IMG/VR virus record: IMGVR_UViG_3300030098_002134 | Span: 1 to 28,651 of that record | Direction: 5' to 3' (one strand) | Source: a virus | DNA: 28,651 nucleotides | Shown: piece after piece, positions 6,262 to 13,265 of the stretch | How the letters are laid out: each line of letters begins with the position of its first letter | How positions within the stretch are numbered: position 1 is the first letter of the stretch | The notes under the pieces: model-generated | Databases searched by the model: none | Told to the model about the DNA's origin: nothing | What the model saw: the letters and a program-made list of their open reading frames with translations, nothing else | Program-made: the position numbers and the translations under genes

Positions 6262-6594
6262 TTAATTATCGTAATGTAAGTAATAGTTATCGTATATTTC
6301 CCATCTACATTCTTCACTATTTTCTCCCTCTATCCAATATTCTCCAAAATTCGATCTAATAGGCAGTTTTTCATCCGTAGCATTGTAATAATAATCAATC
6401 CATAAAGCATTGTTTCTTTTACAAAATTCTCCAATATATTTTTGAATAGCATCTTCTTTATTTCTATTCCATCCCACCTCTAATACATCTTCATTAGGAA
6501 ATTTATCGTCATCAACTTCTATTTTGATGAGCATATAAAGATTAGCTTTTGGTTGTTTAGTTGCCTTTTCTGTTTTTGATAAAGTTTTAGTCAT
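6262..6594 (-). CDS. Uncharacterised phage protein (110 aa)
   Basis: No family is recognised. After a basic N-terminal tail (MTKTLSKTEKATKQPKAN) the protein begins a beta strand YMLIKIEVDDD, followed by GWNRNKEDAIQKYIGEF and a tryptophan/tyrosine-rich acidic C-terminus (CRWEIYDNYYLHYDN). This looks like one small alpha/beta domain. The start at 6594 abuts the shared TACTATCTTTT leader, and the gap upstream is a complete promoter module, so it is probably expressed on its own or as the first gene of a unit. Confidence 0.65.
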   Translation of the reverse strand: MTKTLSKTEKATKQPKANLYMLIKIEVDDDKFPNEDVLEVGWNRNKEDAIQKYIGEFCKRNNALWIDYYYNATDEKLPIRSNFGEYWIEGENSEECRWEIYDNYYLHYDN

Positions 6595-6671
6595 AAAAGA
6601 TAGTAAATAAATTACATATTCAATATAGCAACTAATAATACCAATATAGTATTTTGTAACAATTTGTTACA
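6595..6671 (-). promoter_or_regulatory. Intergenic promoter module
   Basis: On the - strand: GTAAC-AAATT-GTTAC (an exact inverted repeat), AAAATACTATATTGG, GCTATATTGAATATG, then TTTACTATCTTTT before the ATG at 6594. This is a clean example of the repeated GTTAC box plus ACTATCTTT leader. Confidence 0.55.
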
Positions 6672-7367
6672 TTAAAATAATATTCCCTGAGAATCTACGT
6701 TATAACTTGAATCATAGCGTTTATTATCACCTTTTGGATAAGGTTCTTGTGGGTAAATTAGCAAGTCTTTCATAGATTTTTTATGTGTGCGAGTCCCTAA
6801 AAAGTAAAAATATCTATGCTTTCTAGGTCTTTCTTTTAGATATAATCTATCTCCATACATCTCCTTTAATTTTCCTACTTTATCTCCTCTGTTATCTCTT
6901 CCTACCCTATCAATAAGACTTGCAGCGTGTAAGTGTTCGAGTCCCTTTACCTTATAATCATTTTTTTTAAAAGATAAACCTGTATAAATAAAATTACAAG
7001 CTTGATAAATATAACCATGATGATTCAAAGAAGTATCAGCATAACTAACAATTACATTTGGTATTGGTAATTGTTTTAATGTTTGAGATACAAAAAAAGA
7101 TAGAACATTTTTTTCTAATCCATCATCAACCACTAATCTATTTAACTCAAGAAAATTATCTTGAAAATGACCTTGAAAAGCATATTTAACTAATTGATGA
7201 GCTACTGGCCTTCCATAAGAACAGATGCCTATAAGGAACTTATTTTTATATAATCCGTAAGCATAAGAAACACTAGGAATACGTTTAGCATAATGTTTTT
7301 TCTTAAACCACTCTACATATTCATGTGTACTAAGCTTACGAACTAAGTAACTATCTTTAATAGTCAT
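6672..7367 (-). CDS. Mom-like DNA adenine modification protein (GNAT fold)
   Basis: This 231-residue protein matches the Mom-like branch of acetyltransferases: HY at 25-26, a FLIGICSYGRP strand-loop (44-54), LELNRLVV (73-80), SYAD (108-111) and HHGYIYQACNFIYTG (116-130). In phage Mu, Mom converts adenines in DNA to a methylcarbamoyl form and so protects it from host restriction. The same job is likely here; the exact modification cannot be read from sequence. Length is close to that of Mu Mom. The C-terminal third (RGDKVGKL, then KHRYFYFLG) is typical of phage members. It lies 3 bases after the gene at 7371-7718 in a long leftward operon. Confidence 0.85.
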   Translation of the reverse strand: MTIKDSYLVRKLSTHEYVEWFKKKHYAKRIPSVSYAYGLYKNKFLIGICSYGRPVAHQLVKYAFQGHFQDNFLELNRLVVDDGLEKNVLSFFVSQTLKQLPIPNVIVSYADTSLNHHGYIYQACNFIYTGLSFKKNDYKVKGLEHLHAASLIDRVGRDNRGDKVGKLKEMYGDRLYLKERPRKHRYFYFLGTRTHKKSMKDLLIYPQEPYPKGDNKRYDSSYNVDSQGILF

Positions 7368-7370
7368 TAT

Positions 7371-7718
7371 TCATTGTGCTACCTCCTCCTCTTCGCAACA
7401 TGGGCATGATGGTGGTAGTAATGGTTCTTTTTGAATCATTGCCACAAGAAATAATATTGCTACCTTTGTTGGTGGTTGCTCATTGTTCATAATTAAACAA
7501 ACAGAATTTGAACCAAATTCAACTCTATCGTTGAAAACGATTACTGATGTATCAACATCATCTATTTCCTGACAGAATAAAAAACCTTGTTCTTTTGTTT
7601 TTTGATTTTTGACAACTGTAGGACTATAATCTTCGAGATCTAAACCCGCAGATTTAAGTCCTACTGTTAGATGATCTATAAAAATTTGTATGTTTGTTGG
7701 TAATTTTGTTTTAGGCAT
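7371..7718 (-). CDS. Uncharacterised protein with CPCC motif (115 aa)
   Basis: No family is recognised. The protein has an alpha/beta pattern (IFIDHLTVGLKSAGL, FLFCQEIDDVDTSVIVFNDRVEFG) and a hydrophobic helix KVAILFLVAMIQ near residue 88, then a C-terminal CPCCEEEE cluster. Three cysteines in CPCC could bind a metal or form a disulfide. It overlaps its neighbour at 7718-8113 by one base and is followed after 3 bases by the Mom-like gene, so it may be an accessory factor of DNA modification; that is inference from position only. Confidence 0.6.
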   Translation of the reverse strand: MPKTKLPTNIQIFIDHLTVGLKSAGLDLEDYSPTVVKNQKTKEQGFLFCQEIDDVDTSVIVFNDRVEFGSNSVCLIMNNEQPPTKVAILFLVAMIQKEPLLPPSCPCCEEEEVAQ

Positions 7719-8113
7719 TAGTCCTTTTCCTCTATTGCAAAACTTTGTATGCTTTTTACTGTAGGTTTGATTAGATTATCATCATGCTTTTTAGTTTCGT
7801 AATTGTAAGCGTGATTTTCCCACCACTCAAAGACTTGTTTGTAACCTTGTACAACTTTCTCCTCGTAATCTAACTGATACCAACCTTCTTGTTTAGCAAG
7901 CTCATCATTAATTTTGATTTGCTTATGCTCTTCTTCAGTAAGCTCATCATCATGTTTCTTAAAACATATTTGTTGATCGCAAAAAAAGTAATCTAGCCCT
8001 TCTGCAAAAAGTAACTGTGCAAAATCAGCTAATCTTCTTTTTTCTGATTTCGCAATTCTCTGTATAAAGTCATAATCTTTATCAGAAACTTTGATTTTAA
8101 TTTCTTTTGTCAT
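7718..8113 (-). CDS. Ribbon-helix-helix-like protein with acidic C-terminus
   Basis: The first 43 residues (EIKIKVSDKDYDFIQRIAKS, then RRLADFAQLLFAEGLDYF) have the strand-helix-helix pattern of Arc/MetJ/CopG DNA-binding proteins, which act as dimers. The remaining two thirds are acidic and aromatic (LTEEEHKQIKINDELAKQEGW) with no known motif. A role as transcriptional regulator of this operon is plausible. The gene is packed between 7371-7718 (1-base overlap) and 8116-8469 (2-base gap), so it belongs to the same transcript as the Mom-like gene. Confidence 0.6.
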   Translation of the reverse strand: MTKEIKIKVSDKDYDFIQRIAKSEKRRLADFAQLLFAEGLDYFFCDQQICFKKHDDELTEEEHKQIKINDELAKQEGWYQLDYEEKVVQGYKQVFEWWENHAYNYETKKHDDNLIKPTVKSIQSFAIEEKD

Positions 8114-8115
8114 GA

Positions 8116-8469
8116 TTAATACTCCTCTGGAAATAGAACTACTGTATTGGTGTAATCAATCTCAGAGAATGTTTCTAAATCCATAGCAGATTTAGGTGTG
8201 CCATAGCCTGATGTAAGTACCCATATTTTTTTGCCATCTGAGAGTGTATAAACAGATAGTAATCTGCCACCATCATGCTCTTTGACTACTTGATTGTTTT
8301 GTTGTGCATCTTCTGTACCGACTTCACCCCAATCACCATTAGCGTGTAGTCTGACTTTAGATTTAATTTCTGTTGCTCTTGCTTGATCTAAGAGTTGATA
8401 TTCATTTACTTTCTGAGAGAAAGCGAAATGACCTAGCGATTTTTGAATTGGTTTGACTGTAGTTGTCAT
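8116..8469 (-). CDS. Widespread plasmid/phage protein with GDWG motif
   Basis: The protein shows the word order of a family I know from plasmids and phages: a lead-in with LLDQARA, then RLHANGDWGEVGTEDAQQN (residues about 40-58), GGRLLSVYTL.DGKKIWVLTS (about 67-86) and a closing TVVLFPEEY. Family members are usually shorter between the last two words; here about 20 extra residues (YGTPKSAMDLETFSEIDY) are inserted. Function is not established, although it is often found near restriction or antirestriction genes. The start at 8469 carries a double TATCTTTATC leader. It is the first gene of the operon leading to the Mom-like gene. Confidence 0.75.
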   Translation of the reverse strand: MTTTVKPIQKSLGHFAFSQKVNEYQLLDQARATEIKSKVRLHANGDWGEVGTEDAQQNNQVVKEHDGGRLLSVYTLSDGKKIWVLTSGYGTPKSAMDLETFSEIDYTNTVVLFPEEY

Positions 8470-8559
8470 TGATAAAGATAAAGATAAAAGTAATGTACAT
8501 ATCTAATATACACATAGATTAGTACTTGTATAGTATTCTGTAACAATTAGTAACAATTA
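8470..8559 (-). promoter_or_regulatory. Promoter module with doubled GTTAC box
   Basis: On the - strand the gap starts TTGTTACTAATTGTTACAG (two TTGTTAC words 11 bases apart), then AATACTATAC, AT-rich DNA with GTATATTAG, and ends with TTTATCTTTATCTTTATC before the ATG at 8469. This probably drives the operon 8469 to 6672. Confidence 0.55.
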
Positions 8560-8799
8560 CTATCTGCCACCGAACTGAACCTTGTCGAACAAATCTTTAA
8601 CAGCTTCTTCTAAAAGCTGACTAGCTAAAACGCTATGTTGTACTGGTTCGGTATGACTTGTAGATAAATTATTGTGCAAGTCCCAATCTTTGCCACAAGT
8701 GGGGCAAGTCTTGTACCTGTGACCATTAGCGAGTGCCTTAAGTATTTCAAATGTTTCTTTTGGTATTCGGCAATTAACTTGCGATCTTTCGTTAGTCAT
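8560..8799 (-). CDS. Ribbon-helix-helix-like protein with inserted zinc-ribbon-like knuckle
   Basis: Residues 6-24 (SQVNCRIPKETFEILKALA) look like the strand and first helix of an Arc-type ribbon-helix-helix domain. Residues 56-73 (SVLASQLLEEAVKDLFDK) look like its second helix. Between them lies CPTCGKDW..H, with CxxC at 32-35 and histidines at 42 and 49, which could bind zinc. An insertion between the two helices of such a domain is unusual. A DNA-binding regulator is the likeliest role. The gene is followed by the promoter module of the next operon. Confidence 0.6.
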   Translation of the reverse strand: MTNERSQVNCRIPKETFEILKALANGHRYKTCPTCGKDWDLHNNLSTSHTEPVQHSVLASQLLEEAVKDLFDKVQFGGR

Positions 8800-8854
8800 A
8801 GTTGATAAAAATAATAATAATGTTATAATACTCTATACTTACTCAGTAGTCAAT

Positions 8855-9634
8855 CTAATAGACTTGTTTCCACACATCTTTTATTGCTGTTGCCCAACTA
8901 GGTGCTAATGATGTTCGACCAATCTCTGATTGCAAGTCTTTATTAGAAACTTTTATAACTATTCCATCAGTGGGATAGCGACTGAATATTAGCGAGTCTT
9001 GCCACTTGCTATGTAGTAGCTTTACATCTTTTACAGCATCTCGTTTTACTTTTACATAGCCACAAGTATGAAAACCCAAATCTATAAGTTGTTGTAAGTT
9101 AGATTCTTCTGTACCTTGACCGTTAAAAATTTGAAAGGCACAAAAAGAAAGACCATCTCCTGTAGGTGATTTTTTGCGTAAGTGACCCGCAGAAAGTCTC
9201 TGTGAGCTAGATGGCACAAGTCCTTGACCATATAACTCACCACGAATCTCTACGAGTCCTTTTGCCTTAATTGTTAGAGGTAGATCCTTCACAAGTCTCA
9301 TGCAATATGTCTTGTCAATATTCTTACGAGTCCATGCTTTTACAAGTAAACCTTCTACATATCTAACAGCTATGGCACAACCATCAATCTTAGGTTCTGC
9401 AATAAGTGGTGTACCTTTTGGCAAATATCCATACCATTCCTCAAAGGGTAATGTACCAAGTCCTGATAATACGCAACCTTCTTCTACTTTTTGAAGTGCG
9501 GGATGTTTAGGGTCAACATCAATTAAAGACTGTTTTAATGCATCAAACTGTTTGTCAGATATGATTGCTCTACCCGCCCTGTATAAGTCATTGTGATATA
9601 AAAAGTCTTTAGCTAATTCGTCTGCAATGGTCAT
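8855..9634 (-). CDS. Minimal NAD-dependent DNA ligase-like protein (adenylation domain only)
   Basis: The 259 residues carry an N-terminal Ia-like helical segment (ISDKQFDAL near 25-33) that binds the nicotinamide half of NAD in LigA. The nucleotidyltransferase motifs follow: PKIDG with Lys82 as predicted nucleophile, EIRGEL (129-134), DGIVIKV (223-229) and APSWATAIK with Lys252. The chain ends seven residues after that lysine. LigA proteins are about 670 residues and continue with OB-fold, zinc-finger, helix-hairpin-helix and BRCT domains; all are missing. It may seal nicks with a partner, or only adenylate a substrate. It lies downstream of the replication genes on the same strand. The start abuts a TATCTTTATC leader. 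Confidence 0.85.
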   Translation of the reverse strand: MTIADELAKDFLYHNDLYRAGRAIISDKQFDALKQSLIDVDPKHPALQKVEEGCVLSGLGTLPFEEWYGYLPKGTPLIAEPKIDGCAIAVRYVEGLLVKAWTRKNIDKTYCMRLVKDLPLTIKAKGLVEIRGELYGQGLVPSSSQRLSAGHLRKKSPTGDGLSFCAFQIFNGQGTEESNLQQLIDLGFHTCGYVKVKRDAVKDVKLLHSKWQDSLIFSRYPTDGIVIKVSNKDLQSEIGRTSLAPSWATAIKDVWKQVY

Positions 9635-9670
9635 TGATAAAGATAAAAATATACTACTATTATAGTATTA

Positions 9671-10432
9671 TTATCCTCCTTTTGCAAGATCTTGTATCTC
9701 ATCTAGCCACATTTCTGGTATTAATCTACGAGATTCTGACGTAATAATACTTTTAAAAGATTGTTTTGGTGCTTGTGTAGGAGTTGACTTAAAAATAAAC
9801 AATGGTCTTAAAAATGTTGGAAACTTTCCATCATTACGAGGTTCTTCTCTATAAATACCCCCTTTATATTTTGTTTCACCCGCTTTAAGAGCTATAACTC
9901 GTGCATCCATTATTTTTGAACCTTTTGATCTACTTTTGATTCCTTTTTTTTGTGTTTTAGACAATGCAATTATTGTATTTTTATAAGTAGCTCTTGTGAC
10001 TCTACCGCCCTTACCTGTTCTTATTAAAGGATTATCTAAAACAGCAAAAGGATAATCACCTCTATTCATAAAGTTTCTATCTCTTAAATATTGTGTAAAT
10101 TGTGTTCCATAGGCTTCTGTGCTTCCTCCTCCTATAGGTGGATATAAATATTTTGCTGCGGGATTTCCTTTTTTACTACCCATCGCTTTTTCATCTTTTA
10201 CACCAATATCAAGACTTAATCCGTCTTGAACTGTAAAAGTACTTGTTTTTGTAAAATCAACTGTATTTTTAAACATTAATTGATATTTCTTAGAAACTAT
10301 TCCATCTCGTCCTTTCATCCTCTTAGCAAATTTAGTAAGAGTTTTTTTACCCGCAAATGAAGCTTGCGTTTGCTCATAGAGAGATAATTTTCTTTTTAAA
10401 TTTTTTACAGAAAATGTAACTGTCTTAGCCAT
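9671..10432 (-). CDS. Basic phage protein of unknown function (253 aa)
   Basis: I cannot assign a family with confidence. The protein is strongly basic, with no membrane span, and contains a glycine-rich middle (YPPIGGGSTEAYGTQFTQYL), a NPLIRTGKGGRVTRATYKNT segment (about 133-152) and a C-terminal FLRPLFIFK that resembles the ends of some head-tail or tail-completion proteins. A structural or DNA-binding role fits its charge, but its place between ligase and primase genes favours replication or packaging of DNA. Start ATG at 10432 has no good Shine-Dalgarno site. It is separated from the primase gene by a 260-bp non-coding block with repeats. Confidence 0.6.
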   Translation of the reverse strand: MAKTVTFSVKNLKRKLSLYEQTQASFAGKKTLTKFAKRMKGRDGIVSKKYQLMFKNTVDFTKTSTFTVQDGLSLDIGVKDEKAMGSKKGNPAAKYLYPPIGGGSTEAYGTQFTQYLRDRNFMNRGDYPFAVLDNPLIRTGKGGRVTRATYKNTIIALSKTQKKGIKSRSKGSKIMDARVIALKAGETKYKGGIYREEPRNDGKFPTFLRPLFIFKSTPTQAPKQSFKSIITSESRRLIPEMWLDEIQDLAKGG

Positions 10433-10692
10433 TGCGGGTCTGTTTTTTATATTTTAGCAGAGATAAAAAATGAGACTGAAAAAAATTGGTGTCCATAGTG
10501 TCCATAGGTGTCCGACCTTTTTCTTAGGAGTTTCCTAAATCCTACGGTTTTCTATTATAGCCCCCTATTTCTACCCTCTATCCCCCCTCTTCCTTACTTT
10601 ATATACTTTATAGGAATAGGTATGGACACTATAGACACGCTCGAAAACGGTTGGGCTGTAATCAGTTTCGGTGTCCATACGGTGTACCTACC
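10433..10692. repeat. Non-coding block with GTGTCCAT iteron-like repeats
   Basis: This 260-bp gap holds GTGTCCAT words at about 10490 and 10498 and GTGTCCGA at 10508, an inverted ATGGACAC at 10622, and another GTGTCCAT near 10671. The first three are in direct tandem at 8- and 10-base steps. The block abuts the 3' end of the primase-helicase gene and includes a pyrimidine-rich stretch with CCCCCT runs at 10561-10600. Repeats of this kind beside a primase gene suggest a replication origin or a binding site for the replication protein; that is inference. The rightward frame over this block has no supporting signal. Confidence 0.5.
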
Positions 10693-12855
10693 TCATACAG
10701 AGGTCAGGACACGATCTGAGTCTCGAATGTAGACCCATTTGCGACAGTTTTTAGTACCTCTTCTCTTTTTTTCGTATCCAAGATTTTTTAAAATTGTTGC
10801 AACTTGCATTTGATCGTATCTTGTTTGTCTTTCGATAGGTTTTTCTATAGCTTCTGTAAGAACACTTTCTGTTGTAAGTTCTCTATGTCTGTTTGATGGA
10901 TTGTCTAAGAATTGTTCGATAACAGATTTCCAAGGGGATTCGATAAGGTAATTTAAATTTTCCTCGTTTACTATCAATTCGTTTTCTTTTGTAAGGTATG
11001 TTGACTCTCCATTCTTATAAGCCATCACTGCGGCTGCCCAAATCTGGTCACGCTCTTTTTCTAGGCTTTCAATATCTATCGGGTTTTCTATGGTGACGTT
11101 TTCGCCTAGTTTAATTATCCAAAAGCGTCTATTTCCAGTTTCATCAACCAGAAATCCATCATGTCTGTTAGTAGAGCCAACAATAATTCCTCTTCTGGGG
11201 AACTCCTCGGTAACTTTTCCGTATGGAACTCTAAAGACATCTGTTTTTTGTGAAAGGAAAGATTTTATATCTCCCGCCATTTTTTTAGATGTTATGCTTT
11301 CCAACTCGGCCAACTCGCAAATCCAACTGCGATGAAGAATCATTAGTGCATCTTTACCATTTATGTCACGAAGACCATCACTAAAAAATTCTTGTCCAAG
11401 TGTGTACCAGAAAGATGATTTCCTTGCTCCTTGCTCTCCAAGTAAAACACAAGCGTTATCAAATTTATGTCCTTCTGGTTTGTATGCTCTTGCGACTGCT
11501 GCTATGAGAGTCTTTTTTAACATGTCATCATAAATTGTTGGATTAGGAAGATCTTTTTCTTCTGGTCTGAGATATGTGCTTGCGAGTCTGTCTATGTAAG
11601 CGGGAAGTTCTGTAGTATAAACTTTTTCTAAGTAGTCAACTACAGGATTGTATTCATTTTCTCTTGCTACTTGTACTACACAATCGAAGGCTGTGTCCTT
11701 ATTACATTTATATCCAAGTCTTGCAAGTGTTAAATAATATCTGTCTATTGAAGTTGAACCTTGGCAAGGAACACCATCAAGTTCTATTTGTTGGGTAAAG
11801 ATATTGTATCTAAATGCGTGTTCTCCATTGTCTCTATGTGACTTTAGTAAATTTAATAATTCATTTGCTTCTATTCTTTGTAATTTATCTGATTCAATAA
11901 GCTTTGGGTTGTCTGGATTATCTGGGTTTATAACTTTTATTGTTTTCTTTGGTTTGTAACCATGTTCTATAGCCCAAAACCAAAAAGAACCCGCATTTAT
12001 TTGTACTCCTCCTGATTTTGCAACTTGTTCTATACCTCCCCAATCTGGCGAGTGTTTCTTCATAAGTGCAACTGCATCTCCCGCATTTTTGCCCGCATCT
12101 TCACATGCTTTGATTAGCCCCCATAAAATGTTTCTATACATGTGATATGTGTTGGTATTTGGTTTGCGTGGTGGGATGTAAGCAAGTGCTTTTTCTACTG
12201 TTGCTATATCTTCTTTGCGATATTCTTTAAAATTTGAAGAAGATTTATTTTTTTCATGTTGTTTTTTTGTAGGTAAACAAGACTCTATATCTTTAAGTGT
12301 GTATTTAACGTCTGATTGATATATTATCTTAGTCATAGCAGAGGGAGTGCCATCTTCTTTCATGTGATATGTGCCTGGTAATCGCATAACTCTTGATGGA
12401 TTTTTTAAGGCTCTATCTGCATCTGCATGATCTAATAATCGCTCTTGTATAGGTTTCCAAGTTTCTGGGTCTATAGCTTTTTTTAAAATCCAATAGTTGT
12501 GTATAGATTTACCTCCTGTATCTATTTGCAAACTAGGTTCTGGCAAACCTAACTCCTTCCAAATCGAAATTTGTTGCTCCTTACTTATATCGTCATGCTC
12601 ATAAAAAAAGGCTCGGCAAGCTGTTATTGATGAATCTGTATCTTCTCCATCATTAATAACAACATAAACACCACGACCTTCTTCTTGACAATGTTTAATC
12701 CAATCTCCATTTGCGTCAGACTTTTTACCTCTATCTCTTTCTTTTAATGGATGTCCTTTTGGAAAGAATGACCGAAGTCTGACTTTGTTAATGTCTTTTC
12801 CAAGTTGACTAAGAAATGACCGCCATTCATTGCGGTCTAAATTTAATAGAGACAT
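10693..12855 (-). CDS. Primase-polymerase / PriCT / VapE-type helicase fusion
   Basis: A 720-residue replication protein in three parts. Residues about 60-175 look like an archaeo-eukaryotic-type primase: FFYEHDD (83-89) as metal site, His119 in GGKSIHNYW and RVMRLPGT (155-162). Residues about 215-300 match a PriCT linker (YHMYRNILWGLI, then WFWAIEHGY). Residues about 410-620 are a VapE/VirE-type P-loop ATPase: Walker A GEQGARKS (473-480), Walker B region WICELAELES (511-520), STNRHDGFL (561-569) and GNRRFW (574-579). It should prime and unwind phage DNA. The architecture is common in phages, plasmids and satellites. The start abuts a TATCTTTATG-type leader, and the repeat block at 10433-10692 lies at its 3' end. 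Confidence 0.9.
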   Translation of the reverse strand: MSLLNLDRNEWRSFLSQLGKDINKVRLRSFFPKGHPLKERDRGKKSDANGDWIKHCQEEGRGVYVVINDGEDTDSSITACRAFFYEHDDISKEQQISIWKELGLPEPSLQIDTGGKSIHNYWILKKAIDPETWKPIQERLLDHADADRALKNPSRVMRLPGTYHMKEDGTPSAMTKIIYQSDVKYTLKDIESCLPTKKQHEKNKSSSNFKEYRKEDIATVEKALAYIPPRKPNTNTYHMYRNILWGLIKACEDAGKNAGDAVALMKKHSPDWGGIEQVAKSGGVQINAGSFWFWAIEHGYKPKKTIKVINPDNPDNPKLIESDKLQRIEANELLNLLKSHRDNGEHAFRYNIFTQQIELDGVPCQGSTSIDRYYLTLARLGYKCNKDTAFDCVVQVARENEYNPVVDYLEKVYTTELPAYIDRLASTYLRPEEKDLPNPTIYDDMLKKTLIAAVARAYKPEGHKFDNACVLLGEQGARKSSFWYTLGQEFFSDGLRDINGKDALMILHRSWICELAELESITSKKMAGDIKSFLSQKTDVFRVPYGKVTEEFPRRGIIVGSTNRHDGFLVDETGNRRFWIIKLGENVTIENPIDIESLEKERDQIWAAAVMAYKNGESTYLTKENELIVNEENLNYLIESPWKSVIEQFLDNPSNRHRELTTESVLTEAIEKPIERQTRYDQMQVATILKNLGYEKKRRGTKNCRKWVYIRDSDRVLTSV

Positions 12856-12880
12856 AAAGATAAATTTAGAAATAAAAAAG

Positions 12881-13237
12881 TTAAGAAACTTTCAGTATAT
12901 TTAGTGCGTCTTTTACATTACGAGCAACACCTACAATACCGCCAGCTTTCTTAACAGCTTGAAGCCAATTATGCTGATATTTTGAAAGTTGTCCAGAGTT
13001 TGTTTTCACTTCGATACTTGTGAAGACTGCGAGATCTTGTCCGATCATCTCAGGAGTAACTTTGATAGTTTTAAAACCAATAAGATCAGAACTACCTTTT
13101 GCCAATCCAAATTGAACCCATTGGCCTGTTCTAGGATCTGGAAGTTTTCCAGTTTCGTTACGAAATAAACGAAGGTTAGATTTTGTACCAAGAGCTAATC
13201 TTATATTTTGTTGTAAGATAGTCTCTTTATTAGACAT
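12881..13237 (-). CDS. VRR-NUC family nuclease
   Basis: The 118 residues match the stand-alone viral VRR-NUC domain, a small PD-(D/E)XK nuclease: GSSDLIGF with Asp51, IEVKTNSG with Glu76 and Lys78, then QHNWLQAVKKAGG with Gln88 following the active site. Phage members are short like this one, and some are reported to cut Holliday junctions. The gene sits between helicase and primase genes on the same strand, which fits a role in replication or recombination intermediates. A second N-terminal feature, RTGQWVQFG, is also typical. Function at the level of structure-specific nuclease is well supported; the exact substrate is not. Confidence 0.88.
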   Translation of the reverse strand: MSNKETILQQNIRLALGTKSNLRLFRNETGKLPDPRTGQWVQFGLAKGSSDLIGFKTIKVTPEMIGQDLAVFTSIEVKTNSGQLSKYQHNWLQAVKKAGGIVGVARNVKDALNILKVS

Positions 13238-13265
13238 TGACAGGGCAAGTTTTCCCTATCTTACA

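Noticed and set aside
9300-9494. Rightward frame inside the ligase gene
   Set aside because: It is fully antisense to a gene with intact ligase motifs.
10508-10732. Rightward frame of 74 codons over the iteron-like block
   Set aside because: It has an upstream hydrophobic part of low complexity, no leader or ribosome site, and overlaps the end of the primase gene. The repeats explain the DNA better.
11090-11335. Rightward frame inside the primase-helicase gene
   Set aside because: It is antisense to the VapE-type ATPase domain, whose motifs are intact.
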